Origin: Hofstenia miamia
Taxonomy: Eukaryota; Xenacoelomorpha; Acoela; Hofsteniidae
Assembly: GCA_900660155.1 (NCBI GenBank)
Contig: CABFPE010000200.1
Location: 1,031,698-1,095,697 of the forward strand
Direction of reading: 5' to 3'
Length of the DNA: 64,000 nt
The translations under genes and the position numbers were made by a program. The notes beneath the pieces were generated by a model. It did no database searches. It worked only from the letters and a program-made list of their open reading frames with translations, and was not told where the DNA came from. The number at the start of each line of letters is the position of its first letter. Position 1 is the stretch's first letter. Below, piece after piece: positions 1-10,493 of the stretch.

Positions 1-2290
1 AAGTGAAGGATATTGCACTATATCGTGAGTTGGGGATTTGGTTCACTGTAACATACTGAGCAAAATCGATATTGTAGACACCTTGCAACAACTTGCAGAA
101 CAACATCACGTCACATAAGATGAGTTCATAACAATAAGGCATACTGTTTGAGGAGATGAGAGCTGTTTTGAAATCACAATTACCCATTGACCATCGGAGA
201 CAATGAAGTTTCTTCATATCGGTAATTGAGGGATACCAAACAGTTGAACAATAGAAAATCACCGATTTTACACAAGCATTGAAAAGAAGATGTTTAACTC
301 TTGAGGGAACTGTGAAAGGAACATTTCTTATCAGATGATGAAAACTTCTATTGCATTTGCCTAACTTCTTTTGAATATGAGAAGACCATGACAGATTGTG
401 TGATACTATTACACCAAGATCTTTTATTTCATCCACTGTCTCAATGTGTTTATCACCTAAATAAAAACTTGGAGAAGGATCAGATCTAGAATTAGAGGAG
501 GGTAAATGTTTGGTTTTTGGAATTAAAAATAAGGTCGTTTTCCGTAGCCCAATTGAGTACGTGTATAATGTCAAGTTGAAGATATGACCAATCGGATGAA
601 CAAGATAATTTTAAATCATCAGCAAATAAAAAGCATTGAGAATGAGTAACCGCTTCGGGGATGTCATTTATAAAAATCAAGAAAAGGAGAGGGCCCAAAA
701 TACTACCCTGTGGTACTCCACTGGGAATGGGGGCAGTTGATGACAAAGATAAGTTGATTTTTACTCTTTGCGATCGATTTGAGAGGTAAGAGGCTAATAG
801 TTGGAGAAAATCTGAATCCAATTCTAGGACGGAGAGCTTTTTAAGGAGTAGATCGTGTCTAACACTGTCAAACGCTTTTTGTAGGTCAAAGTAAATTGTG
901 TGTCTTGCAATGTTTAAGTCCAAATCTTTATAAAGAATATCAACGTATTCCAATAATTGTGTAACAGTACTACGGCCTTTCCGAAACCCATGTTGACTTG
1001 AACAAATTTTGGAGCGTATTTTTGAGTAGAGAAAGACGAATAAAATCTTTTCTAGAAGAGAAATTCGAGGTAAATTACTGATGCCACGGTAGTTAGATAT
1101 CAAGGTACACGATCCATCTTTGTGAACGGGAGTTATAAAAGCACACTTCCATTGATAAGGCCATACTTTAGTTTGTAATATATGATTGAAAAGATAGTAA
1201 ATTAGAATTGCAATACATTTTGAGTATGCTAAAGCAAAGGGTGGTATAGAATCGTTTGTTACTGTTGAAACAATATCAATTGACGATAAATAACTTTCAA
1301 TAAAGTACTGCTTATTTCAAGATCTTCAAGTTTAATAGGATACTCGACTTGTTGAAATGAATAATCAACTGGTTTATTGTTATAAATTGAGGAAAAGAAA
1401 GAGTTGAAAAGATCAGCTTTTGCTTTGTCAGTTTCCGCGTAAAGACCTTCATAGTGCATTTTGGAAGGATAATTTGGAGTGTTTGATATCTTTTTCAGAA
1501 AAGAAAAGCAATCCTGCGTTGCAAAATTTTTGAAATTGCTTATAAGAACAACTTTATCCAACTCAACGGATTCCTCAAATTGTCTGGTAAAGTCAGAAAT
1601 ACAAGTTTTTGAAAAATTGCTATTCTTTTTTTTAGTATTTAGTTTGTTGAATAAATGAACTGTGTGTGATGAAATCACCACCTACTATGAAGATACAGTC
1701 AAAATTGAAACTCATTTTCATGTATTTATAATAATAGTCAATGCAAGTGATGAGACTTTCAACGGAAATACGATAAGCCGAGTTGGAAGGGGGATTATAT
1801 ATATTAACCAAAATTCCGTGATTGTTTGAAGTTTCAAATAAACAAGCACAAGCAAAGTCAAAATTCGAGTTAGTTAAGTCTTTAGATTTCAAAGGTGAAT
1901 TAGATTTTGATAGGATAGAAGTACCACCATGAGAACCCAATTTTCTGTCCATTCTGGAAATTAATTTAAAAAAATGATCCAATTAATACAAAATTGTCAC
2001 TAACATAAGTGTCAAGCCAAGTTTCGCAGAGACAAACAAGATCAGGAGATAATTGTATAAGANATAGGATAGAAGTACCACCATGAGAACCCAATTTTCT
2101 GTCCATTCTGGAAAATAATTTAAAAAATGATCCAATTAATACAAAATTGTCACTAACATAAGTGTCAAGCCAAGTTTCGCAGAGACAAACAAGATCAGGA
2201 GATAATTGTATCAGAGAATTTGTGCAGTTTAAACGTTTAAGAAAAAGATAAATGCCTCTAACATTCCAGAAAGCAACAGTAATTGAAGAT
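1..2290 (-). pseudogene. LINE copy A ORF2: endonuclease and reverse transcriptase remains
   Basis: The endonuclease begins near 2285 with FWNVRG and a CETWL motif and continues with IYNPPSN and GGDF near 1690. The sequence then jumps to the linker between endonuclease and RT, so the C-terminal half of the endonuclease is lost. The longest open piece (492-1103, 203 codons) is the RT palm: SNYRGISNL, QHGFRKGRST, FDLQKAFDS, GVPQGSILGPLL and the active site FADD at residues 160-163 (about 615-626). Downstream (490-1) the RT thumb and C-terminal region continue out of the window. ORF2p would nick target DNA and prime reverse transcription there; this copy cannot. Confidence 0.85.
2041..2215. other. 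Contig join (n at 2063) with duplicated flank
   Basis: The roughly 150 bases after the n repeat those before it almost perfectly (1-2 base slips). This is best read as two overlapping contigs that were abutted rather than merged. It inflates LINE copy A by about 150 bp. Confidence 0.8.
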
Positions 2291-2297
2291 CGTCATA

Positions 2298-3038
2298 AGT
2301 TTAAGTCCACCAAATTGTTGTTTTGATAGAGCTTCAGGTTTCTGATTTTCAAAGACTTTTTATCAACACCACTATTAACGAGTTCATAACGTTTTTTCAG
2401 AATAGCTTTTTCAATCTCGATCTCTTCTTTGTTGAGAGACTTTGATATGAAGACAGGATAATTAAAAGTTTTCAGACGAGAACTCCTTTCAAGACACTTT
2501 GAGGCTGTATAATCGTTTTTGAATTTAACAATGATTTTTCGATGTCTTCCAGATGTGGGTTTCCCTATCCGAAAAAACTTAGCTATACAGTGGGGATCTT
2601 GTTCCCCAAGATGATTCAGTGTTTTAAGAATTTCTTTCTCATCATGATCTATCTGCTGTAACGTACTCCCTTCAGATTACTCTGGAATACCATCTATTCG
2701 ATGCTCAAATTTTTTTGGGTCGGGTTTCATTTTTCTCATTTCATCTTTAACTATGTCAGTAACCGTTGTTTTTATGGAAGCCATAAAGGCTTTTTCATCA
2801 ATGGGACTACTTTGATAAGTATTATTGCTAATTGAATTGGAAACAGTGATACATGAATTGCAAAACCATAAAATGCTACTTAACTTAGGCATAATTGGGA
2901 AGACTGCAATCATTTCTCTTGTATCTCGGCACATGAACCATGGAACCATAAATTACACTTGTCACAACCGATCCAACTGCTACCATCGTCGTCCACTTTC
3001 TTGCACTTACCACATGGGTCATTGACATTTCCCACCAT
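2298..3038 (-). pseudogene. LINE copy A ORF1: PHD finger plus RRM-like ORF1p domain
   Basis: Starting at the ATG at 3038, the first 36 residues carry a zinc-binding pattern C9-x2-C12, C25-x2-C28, H33-x2-C36 with an aromatic WF before the histidine, the layout of a PHD finger (2931-3014). A stop follows at about residue 42. Further on, in shifted frames, comes a charged stretch ending HRIDGIPES, then DHDEKEILKTLNHLGEQDP, then a basic segment resembling the RNA-binding half of L1/CR1 ORF1 proteins. PHD fingers in ORF1 are known from CR1 elements. ORF1 proteins bind element RNA; what the PHD contacts is not known from this sequence. Broken, not expressible as one protein. Confidence 0.7.
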
Positions 3039-3109
3039 CTCTGAAACTAATTAAACTGTATAATAAACAGGCAATATAGAGGCGTTGGTAAGGATTCCTG
3101 GACGCTGTT

Positions 3110-4870
3110 GTCTATGTGATAACTGCTTATCAGCTCCTTCTTTCCAATATAAACTAATGTAAAACTGTGAGTAATCTTGAAAATACGGTTAAAGCAGTGA
3201 AACACAAATTAGACGAACTTTCAGCAAATGCGAGTAATACTGTTTTTACAGCAAAGTCTAGTCCTTCGCCTAACCAACTATCTACTCAATACAATGCCAC
3301 ACAGATTCGTTTTTCTGGTGTTCATGTATCTACTGAAACCGACAAAGCAAACCTACTGGACATTGAAATGCGTAAAGTATTTAATCACTTGGGCGAGGGT
3401 GACCCCGACATTGTTGAGAATGTAACTCGATTGGCAAACATAAAAAAAATTATACTCGCCCTAGAATGATAATTGCTACCTTCAAATCTGCCTGGGTTGA
3501 AAGAAAAATACTTGCAAGAGCTTCGCTCCTGAAAGACTTTGATTATCCTCTCTATTTGTCACCATCGCTGTCTCCTGCTGAAATCGCTTTGGAACGCAAA
3601 TGTCTGACCAAGAGACACAGGCTTATTGATTCTGGAGTGCCAAGATCAGATCTAAAGATTAAAAACTTTACCTTCCTGAGAAATGTAGTTCCCATTGATA
3701 CGAGCAATTGACTAGACATTACAAACAATTCCAGTACAACGCTACAAGTATCATATTTTAATTGTCAAGGTTTTACTAACTTGGAAAAACGTATCACTAT
3801 TTTAAACGTTTTGCTTAACAGCAGTGCTGATTTTGTCTGCCTTGCTGAAACTTGCCTTACGAGCTGTATATCTGGGAAGAATATCATTATCTTGAGTTGT
3901 TACAGAATGAATGACTCTCACAGAAGAGTTTTGATTACCGCTAGAGAGGGCATTGAAGTTCTTGAACGAGTGTTCCTTCAACTTTGGGTGCTCCGTTATT
4001 TTGATCGATATTTTTCTGTGTTTCCTGGTCATTTGTATGTATTTGCCTCCATATGGCAATGATTATATTATCACGTCTGGCGATTTGGAGGACTACCTAC
4101 AAGTCAACATGCGTGCTTTCTCAGAGCTCTACGCCATCAAAAAGCAACTGCAGTGGCACATTTACCTTCTGCTGACTGGAGTCTTCTCTCCCCAAATTTT
4201 TGCGTGAATATGAGTATTTGACAATTTCCAGCAATACCAGACTTTCCGCCTGCATTATTGCTCCACTCACAGTCAAGGAAATACCCTTGATATTGCTCTT
4301 ACTACTGATGATTGCATTAATGCTGCTGTTCACGACACTTGTATGTCTGATCATTTTTCTATCAAGTTTTCGTTTCTTATCAACACTCCTCCCTCTGCTC
4401 TTAACAACTCTTCTGTTTATGCTTTCTCCGAGTCGAGTTGTCTTGCGTTCTGCAATGCCATTAGTCAGTACCATATCAATCCCTACCTCCTTGTCGACTA
4501 CATCATGGAGGAATTATCAAATTATTTAATTTTGAGAAGAACTCTTCCTTTGCCGTTCGTAGGCGAAAAGAAGCATTCTTAATTTCTACTATTCATCCCA
4601 TTCTGCTCACATGTACAACAAACTTAACACACTTCTCCGTCGTGCGGATAGTATGCGGTCTGACAGCCACATTGCTCAGGCGAGAGAGGCTGTTTTCATT
4701 ATTAAATTTGAACATTCTAACACGAGGGAATGTTATTCCGGATTGAAGCACCTGCAAGGGGTAAGAGTCTTCTTGGTAAATCGAATGACATCGAATTACG
4801 TTATACAACTAACTATGAAATATGTCATGCTATATTTGCAGAAAATTTGAACCATTATGGCTTCAATCTC
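3110..4870 (+). mobile_element. LINE copy B (same broad family as A), opposite orientation, 3' truncated
   Basis: Plus-strand remnant. 3167-3711 encodes an ORF1 C-terminal region (MRKVFNHLGEGDPDIVENV, then KDFDYPLYLSPSLSP and KRHRLIDSGVPRSDLKI) that is collinear with ORF1 of copy A. ORF2 begins about 3720 with an endonuclease start (SYFNCQGFTNLEKR, CLAETCL) and later NTLDIALTTDDCI and CMSDHFSIKF, the SDH motif. No RT is left; homology ends near 4860. Many frameshifts. The 5' end lies about 100 bp from the 5' end of copy A, so the two are head to head. Confidence 0.8.
3167..3711 (+). pseudogene. LINE copy B ORF1 C-terminal remnant
   Basis: Two overlapping open pieces (3167-3469 and 3466-3711) in different frames together give an ORF1-like domain: a segment with LGEGDPDIVENVTRL, a basic patch, then a conserved tail of KRH-LIDSGVPRSDLKIKN form. 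The tail matches KKRYELVNSGVDKKSLKIRN in copy A, showing common descent but clear divergence. No PHD finger is visible upstream; the first 50 bp are uninformative. Start codon uncertain (an in-frame GTG at 3167, no ATG). Confidence 0.65.
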
Positions 4871-4878
4871 CCGATTGA

Positions 4879-5735
4879 TTAATAATAATAATAATAATAA
4901 TCAATGACTTTATTTAGCCGCTGAAGGCATACACAACAAGAAAATAAAAACAAGTCAAGTTTTACGGCAGCGAGGACAGTCACAGGAGATGAAATAGGAG
5001 CAAATGGAAGAGTAGGCGAAGTCGGAGAAGGGCTCAGCAAAGAGGAAAGCCATCAAAGATTTCTTGAAGCTCGGTGGTGGGGAAAAGAAATCAATCGCTG
5101 TTGGAGGGTTGCGAGTCAAGATGTAATTAGCAGCAGTACAAGCACGATTGAAAAACGAGTGAAGGGTGCGATGTTTCTTTGTACGACGAATGGAGAAGGT
5201 GACAACATCATCAGAGCGAGTGCAGCAGGAATTGGAGAACTTAATGAAATCAAAAGGATCAAGATCCAATTTGCGAGTCAGTAGTCGATTGAACAGAAGG
5301 AGATCACAGGCATGGAAGTAGAGTGACAGCGGGAGAGTGGAGAATTTCAGCAGAGCGTCTTTATAGTCCAAAGAGGAAATCCATTTGAAAGCGCGTTTCT
5401 GGAAACGTTCCATGGAGTGGAACAAAGCACGAGAAGGCCACCAACAAGGAGACGCGTAGAGAAGAATGGCGCGAGGAATGGACTTGAACAAAGAGAGTTT
5501 CANTGCAACAGGAATTGGAGAACTTAATGAAATCAAAAGGATCAAGATCCAATTTGCGAGTCAGTAGTCGATTGAACAGAAGGAGATCACAGGCATGGAA
5601 GTAGAGTGACAGCGGGAGAGTGGAGAATTTCAGCAGAGCGTCTTTATAGTCCAAAGAGGAAATCCATTTGAAAGCGCGTTTCTGGAAACGTTCCATGGAG
5701 TGGAACAAAGCACGAGAAGGCCACCAACAATTGCA
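4879..5735 (-). mobile_element. 5'-truncated LINE copy C with (ATT)n tail
   Basis: Minus-strand LINE 3' end. The tail is the (AAT)n run at 4879-4901 on the plus strand. 4955-5500 encodes an RT C-terminal region: SIPRAILLYASPCWW, then MERFQKRAFKWISSL, and a cysteine-rich end CDCPRCRKT. A single n at 5503 separates two near-identical stretches (about 5220-5430 repeated at 5504-5730), another contig join. Real sequence probably stops soon after PSRALFHSMERF, near 5730, which gives a typical short 5'-truncated insertion. This RT C-terminus differs from copies A and D, so it is a separate family. Confidence 0.75.
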
Positions 5736-6149
5736 TGGATTTTTACTTCTGCAAATATTCTCATGCATTGTAAATCGAGATTTCCAGCTATTCTTTGTAC
5801 TTCCCCCTCTATTAGTTGTATGACACCATCAAGTATCTCAACCTGAATGCAAAGAAATAATCGTCCCCGCTGTTGCGTTATAGTTAGAGCTTCACGACGA
5901 AACTGAAAGATACCGTAATGAAACACAAAATTCCTAGATCAAGTTGTCGTCCAGCAAATAAATAAGTTTTAAAATTTCCAATATTTGTGAGTATTCAGTT
6001 TCGAGGTTTTGTAAGAATAGATAAAATTCAGTGAAATGTTTGGCATTTGTGACATTCTCGTGTAAAATATGATTAAATATGCGAACTATCATGAAAATAT
6101 ACGTTAAAGAAAACTGTGTCCAAGTCTGCGTAAAGATCTGCTTCATACA
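5736..6149 (-). other. Unrecognised minus-strand coding-like stretch
   Basis: Open pieces at about 5740-5926 (ending VQRIAGNLDLQCMRIFAEV) and 5934-6146 (MKQIFTQTWTQFSL, then FYLFLQNLETEYSQILEIL) look protein-like in composition. I do not recognise a family. They lie between a LINE 3' end and a piggyBac end and may be one decayed gene or chance ORFs. Confidence 0.25.
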
Positions 6150-6153
6150 TTAA

Positions 6154-7215
6154 CCCTCAAATGCATAAGTGTTTTTTGTACATTGTTATATAAGCGGGGT
6201 CATTTTGACCCCAGGATAAATTAACACAAACAATTTATTTCAAAACTTTAAACAGCAATTGATACAAAACACCTTTAAGATGAGATTTACAAATAAAAGT
6301 CTCGCATATTGAACTCTTAGCAGACATTTTGTTGTCGTCATTACGTTTGCGCAGGTAATATTTTTTGCATTTAGAAGAAGTTAGTTTCTCTAGGTTTTGG
6401 GATTTCAGAAATGGTAGCATAGCCTCAACGTTTTGCTCTATTTGTAAACCAATTTGTTGACATCCTTTTTTCAGCCATTTATGCAACAATTCCATACCCG
6501 ATTGCTCAGGGAATAATCTTGTTTTATCACTCACGTTTTGAATAGAATTTGGACACTTTGTTTTGTAAATAACAAAGCTATTTATGCCGTTAATGTTTTA
6601 TGCATTGAAAAAATAAGCCATGAGCCATTTTTTGTTCTTTTTTAGTGCTATACGTGTGGCACATTTCATCTACAGCCTCAACAACCTTTGGTGGGTCTAT
6701 GATAATGGCCGGTTTCCCTGAACAATGAATATGAGTGTCCAAAGGCGTGGACGATAGTCAAATAACGCTTTTTCTTTTAATAGATATATGACACCAAGGT
6801 CATGTCATTATTAAAAACGAATCTGGTCGAGCCTACGTCTCTACTGAAAGACGAAGAAATAGCATCAAAATTTCTCTGCGAATCTTTCTCATAGTAGTGT
6901 AATTTTTTTCGTCATCAAGAATTCACGTAACTCTGCTGAAGTAAAAGAATTGTTACATTTTCTCCAGAACCGTAAAAAGGCAACACCAACTGCTTCACTA
7001 CTTCACTTGCAAGACCAACCCTTACACCGACATCTTTGTTTCTTCCATAATACGGCAAAGCGTTCAAAGTATCATGGGTAGTATACGTTGATAGCAAAAA
7101 CAATTTCATTCCATGTTTGTCAGGTTTGGAAGGTACGGATTGTCGAAATGAAACCCTTCCACCGTATGAAATAAGTTGCTCGTCGATACACACCGCTACA
7201 TCGCTGTCTTAATTT
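6154..7215 (-). mobile_element. piggyBac DNA transposon remnant (3' part)
   Basis: The TTAA at 6150-6153 is followed by CCCTCAAATGC, a typical piggyBac terminus, then a 17-bp palindrome GGGGTCATTTTGACCCC at 6196-6212. On the minus strand 6915-7193 encodes a clear transposase block (CIDEQLISYGGRVSFRQ, PSKPDKHGMKLF, LNALPYYGRNKDVGVRVGL), part of the DDE_Tnp_1_7 domain. 6235-6534 encodes a lysine-rich C-terminal region (KWLKKGCQQIGLQIEQN, SSKCKKYYLRKR) with a stop or shift between the pieces. The element is truncated near 7215 with no second terminus visible. piggyBac transposase cuts and pastes at TTAA; this copy lacks the N-terminus. Confidence 0.85.
6915..7193 (-). pseudogene. piggyBac transposase fragment
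   Basis: Ninety-two residues of the catalytic core. The reading starts inside the conserved block ahead of DEQ, where the family has an aspartate of the catalytic set (CIDEQL), followed by the PSKP-KHGMK segment and a GRNKDVGVRVGL turn. A full transposase is about 500-600 residues, so most of it is lost. The C-terminal piece sits at 6235-6534 in another frame. Confidence 0.8.
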
Positions 7216-10200
7216 CGTTGACAATTTTTCACAAACTCTTTAAAAAATATTTCATAGGTTTTAATTCTAATAATTTATTAGCATTGATTGTAAATTTGAT
7301 AGGCTGTCACTGTTTAATTATCAACCATTATAAATGTAGCTTTCGAACTAATAGGGCTACATAAAAATTTATTTCATATAAATGCTAAAGCATGAACGTG
7401 GTTAAATACAAAATATAAATTTGTAATATCATAGCTAATTGCGTTTATTTAGTTTTTTAATGTTTTTTGTAGATGTTGAAGATTGATTTAATCTCCAATT
7501 CAGCAACGTAGAAATTTATTAGATTTAAATATTATTCTAATATATGTGTTTAAAATTTTAATTTATTTTCATTATATATATATATATATATGATTCCGAT
7601 CAACATCTACTAAATTCCCAATTTCTATGGTGTTCTTTCGTCTGGAAGAAGTCTGCTCGAATTGGTCAGTTACAAGTACTTTCTTATCTTTCACGGAAAC
7701 TATTATACTGTTCAGAACACCATTATTTGTTCATGTGTGCTCTATGCATACATATATATATATATATATATATATACACTAAAACATATTCAATATGTTG
7801 GTCGTTCTTTGTTTATTTGAGTTTTTAATGATTAGGGCTTCAGAAATCTTAGTATTAGGTGTTTTAATAATGATCTTACAATTATTAATGTTTGCTCGAT
7901 GTTGGTGATTATAAATTTAAACTGAAAATTTTGATCAAAATCAATAATTTAAAGACTCATGTCTGGCCTGAAGACTAAAAACCTACAAAATTTTTATTGT
8001 TAAGATTTTTTGCAATAGTCAAAGTCATATAATTAAATCAAATTAAATTATTTGTAAAAACTGATTTGTAAAAAAGTATAGCCGCTTAATATTTATATCT
8101 CTCTATGTACACTTCGATTTCCGTACACATAAGTAACAACCCTGGAGCGTTTTTACTTTATATCAATATCAAATTTTCATATGAAATATTATTTGAATAC
8201 TTGAAAAAAAGTTTAACCTGTCTAATCCGGATGTTGGTATCTCGATATTTATTGGCGGAACTTTATTTGATAGACACTAAATTACCACCAGCCATATATG
8301 TCTGTAGTTTATTTAATTACTTGGTGTGCCGTATATGAAACCCTATTAAATGCTTGTCAACGTCTATTTTAATTGTTTCAGTTACCGAAATGGCATCATC
8401 GTTGGTAAGCATAGACATTGATCAGTCTAAAAATTGGATTGTTGGTAAACCAATTATGAAAATGGCATTTTAACATTTGTTTTTGAAATCTTTAAAATTA
8501 TATTGAAGTGTGAAACGCATGTAGTTGATCGAATTATCATTGCCGCTGAGGCATAAAATTCGAAATTGTTATATCCAGTTATTAATCCTAAGCCCCGCCT
8601 AGTGTCCTTTTTAAGGGACAAACTGTTTTCCACATTTACAAATAATTTTCTCCAAGCCTATTAGCAAATTTGAAAATCTTGAGGCATGGCCAGGTCTATT
8701 GGGGAACATGTTTTAATACAATATTGAAAATTTCTATTAAAGTGTGTTGTTCTGTGCCATGTATGTTTAATTTATGTTCCAGCATGTATACTTCATATCC
8801 ATGTAGTTTAAAAAAATATAGGTCTACATCATGGGTTTTTGAAACTACATTGTTAAATGTATAATTAATTACACTTGACTCTAATAAATATGCACTTCTT
8901 TTGTATATAAGTATTATTTCTAAAAAGTATAAAATTGAAATCAATTTTCAAATTTCAAATCAAACATTGAATTAAATAATATTCAAATTTCAAACTTCAT
9001 TTTCGTCAAACTTTGAAAGCCTCTTCTAGACATACTGTACGTTGAAGGTTCAATCTGTACACTTCAGTTTCGTATAAAATTAAGCTTCTACTTTTTTTCC
9101 TCATCAAGCAATTTTCTTCGACGAAGTGAAAATGCAGCTCTTTTCTTTTTACTGATAAAAGTGAGGAATAAATAATTTATTTTGGGCAAAACATTTTGTA
9201 AGGGCTATTTGCATAACAGCTCTTGTTTAGAAATATAAAGAAATAGACATTGAACTTGGAGAGCACAATCAAACATCAACACAGTGGCTTCAGAATTCTG
9301 CATTTCGATATAAAGTCAGTGATGTCGAACATCATCGTTTGCATTATCACGACGAAGGCTTCAAAATTAGTTCTAAAATATTTTTATATTTTTGTTTTGC
9401 TATAGCATTCAGAGAAAGCATTTAGTTTTCAATTTTGCAGTATGAATGTTAGGTGACGTAAATTATTTCCTATCGAGTATATTATCTACTCTGCATCATT
9501 TGTTGTAAATTGACATTCTTCTATTAAATAAGGCGTAGATCCCTTTCTCTAACCTTCGTCTATGAAAAAACTTAGTAAAATTGAATTTACTTGGAATAAT
9601 TATACTAATATATGAAATATACGTTCTTCATAAATTAATGTACATTATGCAATTTTTATTGCATTTATTACTTCAAACAATAACTCTTCAATCCTAAATT
9701 TAAATAATTAATGAATATATGTTATCTTTTGATTGTTTTATTCCGAATATACATACAGTTTAATGCATTTCACAAGGATGTATATAATCGGGCGAATAGA
9801 TAATAATCTTGTTCACTGAATTTTTGGAATGTAATCCATAGCAATGATTGATGATGCTGCTTTGTTGCATATACTTTAACTATTGTACGAACATAAAATA
9901 ACTAAACCAACTGAAATGTTTGCTATTAGAATTTATTGAAAAATGGAAATCTGCTTAGTTATGCAAAGAATTGATATATTGTATCTGATATATCAAAACT
10001 GCATTCTCTCATTTCAGCTCTTTGCAACAACATGTTACATTTTCTAGTATACAATATCTTAAAAATATATTTGCCAGAGTTGCCTTTGATATGGAAGTTT
10101 CGCATCAAATCAACAGTGTTGTTCATCGATATAAATTTAAATCAGCAATATATTCTTTAATTATTTCAATGAATATACGCGGGTCTGCCCCAGCTGCAAT

Positions 10201-10329
10201 TTACCTAAAAGCATACTGTACAAAAATGTTCACTTTGCCAAAGTCTGCTGGCCGCACAGATTGACTAAATTTTATTTTTAAGATGCCAATATGGAAGTTT
10301 AGACAATGTAATATAATCAAAAGGTTTTG
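7216..10329. other. AT-rich intergenic region
   Basis: About 3.1 kb with no convincing gene or element. It holds two (TA)n tracts (7573-7591, 7752-7776) and only short chance ORFs such as 8105-8338 and 10022-10264. It may contain old unrecognisable repeats. Confidence 0.6.
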
Positions 10330-10493
10330 AAATCGATCTATTGAATGAAAATTATCTCTTTAAGTAATGAATTCCATGTTCGGATAGCGGTATTTTTATG
10401 AATGATTCTATCAAGACTTTTTTGTATCTTATGCAGATAAATGTTTTGATCTGGAGTTCTGTTTATGAATAAAAACTAGGCATTAAAATCGTA

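Larger units (their letters stand above)
1..3040 (-). mobile_element. CR1-type LINE (copy A), 3' end beyond window
   Basis: A non-LTR retrotransposon read on the minus strand: PHD-finger ORF1 near 3038, an RNA-binding-like ORF1 C-terminus, then apurinic-type endonuclease, linker, reverse transcriptase and the RT C-terminal region running off position 1. All parts are collinear, so this was a near full-length insertion. Stops and frameshifts break it in several places, and the endonuclease has an internal deletion near 1680. A single n at 2063 is flanked by about 150 bp present twice (1906-2060 and 2064-2215), a join artefact. CR1 clade is inferred from the PHD-bearing ORF1 and RT style; L2 or a relative is possible. 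Confidence 0.85.

Noticed and set aside
8105-8338. 77-codon ORF as a small gene
   Set aside because: AT-driven composition, no splice or domain support.
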